Shown one piece after another: positions 61,131-64,000 of a DNA stretch of 64,000 nucleotides; the stretch's first letter is position 1, and every line of letters starts with the position of its first letter. The notes under the pieces are model-generated. The model searched no databases. It saw nothing but the letters and a program-made list of their open reading frames with translations, and was not told the DNA's origin. A program made the translations under genes and the position numbers. The DNA comes from Glebionis coronaria (lineage: Eukaryota > Streptophyta > Magnoliopsida > Asterales > Asteraceae), in the NCBI GenBank assembly GCA_025667525.1, contig CM046878.1, positions 400,010,433 through 400,074,432 on the forward strand, in the 5' to 3' direction.

Positions 61131-62339
61131 AGGGAATTCTTTTTTACCTCCGATTTAAAGGCTTCCCGATTGTCGAAAAATTAAATCATAAACGGGATGA
61201 CGGAGTATTTCAATCCCACGTAAGATCTGCACCATAATGTCCAACACCATTACCGAAAGCCACTCTTTCTAACCACTCATAACATTTCTATTGTCTTGAT
61301 TTTAAAAATAATATAAACAACAAAGAATCTTGATAACCATATCACAATTAACATATGAACATTTCCATACACGAATATATCGGACTACTTTTATGTCAGC
61401 CATAGTTTTTTGTGTGTAAAGGAAAGTAAGTTAAGTCAGCCATAATTATGTTTTTTCACAAGTACCAATATATAAAATGTTCATTATATAACAACATATT
61501 TGCTAACTTATTTACAAATAGGTATATTTCTAGGCTAATGCATAAACATATCAACTTAATGAGCAAGCGAGAAGATAATAAACTTCACATACCTATCATG
61601 ATACAGAGCATCCACACGTGTTCTTCATATGGCTTGTTTGAACAGAAGCGGGAAGTGGGACGACAATCAAGTGAAAACAGTGGGTTAATATTCTGGCGAG
61701 TGCATTTAGATTGACTTGCGGATCACCTAACTTGACTAAGTGTTTTTGTTGGTGGAATTCAAAGTCGTAGTTAGAGGCGTTGGTACCTCATATATGTACC
61801 TCATATATTTCAATGTGGCAGACTCACATAATCGAACTCAATGAATCTAATAACAAACACAAATCCATCATCTTAAACCACCAATCCACAAAAAAAGTAT
61901 CATCTACATTTTCAGTTTTATATATCAAAATCAATAGTTTTTTATACCTCGAGCAACTAAAACTTCAAAAGCCAATAAAGCCCGCAACTTTACCCAAATT
62001 TTCCATAACCCACGAAAACCTATAAGCCAAATAAAAAACAGTGCCAATAAACAAATAATTAAACCCGAAATTTACAGGTCTTAACAAAGCAGGCTACCTG
62101 CAACAACCCGCAAGACTGCTACCCGTGACAAATCCTTCTTGATTCACTCATCCTGTGTAACCTGTCACTGAAACAAATTATCAAACACATCATATACAAC
62201 ATGAATAGATTTCAAAAATAACCTCAGTAGATTTCAAAAATAACCTCAACAGCGCAGTAATTAATCAAGAAAATATTTATTAAATCATAAAAAAGAAACC
62301 AACTTTAAGAATTAGGTTCGAATGCTTATAACAGCAAAA
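61131..62339. other. Right flank, no clear gene
   Basis: AT-rich. Some minus-strand stretches near 61140-61260, 61600-61660 and 62100-62160 have splice-like borders, but no frame I can follow. No element ends seen. Confidence 0.4.
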
Positions 62340-62900
62340 AAAGCAATAATGTTACCTCTTCAATCTTTAGTATTAGAGATAGATATTGATGACGGAGAGA
62401 CGGATGATAGAGAGACAAATAATTGAGAGAATGAGATAAGAATGATAGATAAGGAGATGTTGAACCATATCTATGGCTGAAAAAAGTTGAAAATGAGTAA
62501 TCAACATCAAGGGTTGTAAAGAGGGGAGGAGATGAACCTATCTAACGGTTACAAAATGGGTTTGTGAAACAGACCCATACCAGGAATCCATTTTCCACTC
62601 AATGAACGACGAAGATTGATCTTCTTTAAATGAACGGTTGGGAGATAAAAGGAGTGGATGGTGGAGATGGTTTGGAGAAAAAGAAAGAGACAAATGGACG
62701 GACAGATTTATGTTGGTTACTGTTCTTCTCACATAACTTTTATTATTGTTTATTGTTGAATTATTCATTCCCCTTAATGTATTAAAGGGGTAATTATTTT
62801 CAAAACTGTCATTTTGCTTTAACATTATGTACATTATGCATTTTTATGTGTAAAAAGATAGTGTGAGGTTATTTTCAGAACCAAAAAAATGTCGAGAACT
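62340..62900 (-). promoter_or_regulatory. Possible 5' end of a minus-strand gene
   Basis: On the minus strand, sequence near 62640-62350 is strongly CT-rich (repeated TCTCTC-type runs, as in many plant 5' leaders) and ends at a plausible donor GAAGAG|GTAAC at 62355. It lies upstream of the exon-like blocks. No certain TATA box or start codon is visible, so this is a weak call. Confidence 0.25.
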
Positions 62901-63605
62901 GCGAGAACTGTTTTCAACCAATCATTTTGTCTTGTCATACCTTTTTCTTTTTTAACTGAATTCATTCTAATAAGGGTGTTTTAGGAAAGTTGCGTTTTAC
63001 AAAAACACATAAGTGATTTGGTAAAAACTGAATCGCCTCATATAATATAAAAAAAACTTAACTGTCATATCTCTTGTGACTCCAACATATTGTCACCATT
63101 ATTTCGTTTACAATAATCATCGAAAGTATTATTGTGTGTTATTGAGGATATAGCCAGAATGGTTACAATTTTTTTCAACTCCATACAATCAATCGAGTAT
63201 GTAGCTACTCTTTTATATTCCTATTGATCAGATTTGTGTGTTAAGCGAAGTTGTTTAATGGCTAGTGGTTTTGTTATAGATGGTCCAATAAGGAAATTAG
63301 ATTTTTCTATCACATTTTTATCTTTTACTTAGCTTTATGAATTTTGATAAAGGAAGACCAACTGTTAATTTTTTTAGTTTATACGCACTTAGAGAGATTA
63401 AAATCATCTTTAGTTAAAAGTTAAATTGTATATTGTATCAGTTTGCACTTGTATTTTCATTTATGAAATTGTTTGGAACACTTGCTCCTATTCCAATATA
63501 GATTTTGATATTATTTTAATTAAACGGTGAAAAGCTAATTGCACATGGAATTACAGATTGTTTTTCAATATCATTCGTGACTTATTTGATTGTGTTTCTT
63601 AGGTG
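62901..63605. other. AT-rich spacer
   Basis: No ORF, RNA gene or element end that I can support. Confidence 0.5.
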
Positions 63606-63905
63606 TTGATAATGGTTTTGAACACTTTTTGATCGCGACTAGGTTGTTTAAATGAAAAATACGATGATGAAGAATACATGTGCACGGGAGTTGGAAAGGT
63701 TGACAATCGTTTTGAACACTTTTTGATGAAGTTCATAGTGAGATTAAATGAAAAAGACGGTCGTGAAGAATACATGTGCATGGATGCAGTGACCTGTATG
63801 GAACGATTGATAATGGGTTTGAACACTTTTTAATGAATATAAAGGTGGTTAAATGAAAACTAAGATAACGAAGGATACATGTGCATGGGTGCATCAACGT
63901 TATTT
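63606..63905. repeat. Tandem repeat, three copies, spacing 94 and 107 bp
   Basis: Copies start at about 63606, 63700 and 63807, each with TTGATAATGGTTTTGAACAC-like, GTTAAATGAAAA-like and GAAGAATACATGTGCATGG-like blocks. Open frames across it are by-products of the repeat. Confidence 0.8.
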
Positions 63906-64000
63906 GAAGGGTTTATTGAGTGCCTAATAAGCATAACCAATTCAAATGAAAGAGTTTCAAGAATTATGCACATGTGTTTATCGTGTAACCAAACTAGTAT

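Overview
The window is repeat-rich nuclear DNA of a flowering plant, very probably a member of the daisy family (Asteraceae). The evidence is AT-rich spacer, plant-type long terminal repeat (LTR) retrotransposons, primer sites for plant initiator-Met tRNA, a plant L1-type LINE with a DUF4283 ORF1, and a Ty1/copia polyprotein whose layout I know from Asteraceae genomes. The family assignment is inference. I see no intact host gene, rRNA, CRISPR array or complete tRNA.

About 51.8 kb (6646-58406) is one nested stack of retrotransposons whose ends I resolved to the base, each with a matching target-site duplication (TSD). Level 1 is element B, a minus-strand Ty3/gypsy element (6646-58406, TSD gttat). 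Element A, a plus-strand Ty3/gypsy chromovirus (7245-19559, TSD ccccg), sits inside the left LTR of B. A LINE with ORF1 but no ORF2 (24257-26351, 16-bp TSD) sits inside the pol relic of B. Element D, a plus-strand Ty1/copia element (31362-55959, TSD atcgg), sits inside the right LTR of B. Element C, a minus-strand Ty3/gypsy of the same family as A (36526-48909, TSD gaaag), sits inside the gag region of D. A and C carry, in order: LTR, Met-tRNA primer site, leader hairpin, an extra acidic ORF, gag, protease, reverse transcriptase, RNase H, integrase with chromodomain, polypurine tract, LTR. All coding regions in the stack are broken by stops or frameshifts, except the RNase H-integrase-chromodomain part of C (39679-41586) and the reverse transcriptase-RNase H part of D (51283-52797).

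The left flank (1-6640) holds a J-domain-like scrap, two arrays of the same 22-bp minisatellite, a probable LTR/primer-site fragment of another Ty3/gypsy element, and a tRNA-Ile-like pseudogene. The right flank (58412-64000) holds short open blocks bounded by good splice signals on the minus strand, plus two diverged tandem-repeat arrays. The open blocks look like an intron-bearing gene or pseudogene, and B landed within its last readable block.

The observations most worth following are: the extra acidic ORF upstream of gag in A and C; a conserved stem-loop and partial duplicate of the primer site in the leader; a covarying hairpin at the LTR end; the coding-dead interior of B between LTRs only about 3% different; and a roughly 360-bp foreign insert in one LTR of B.
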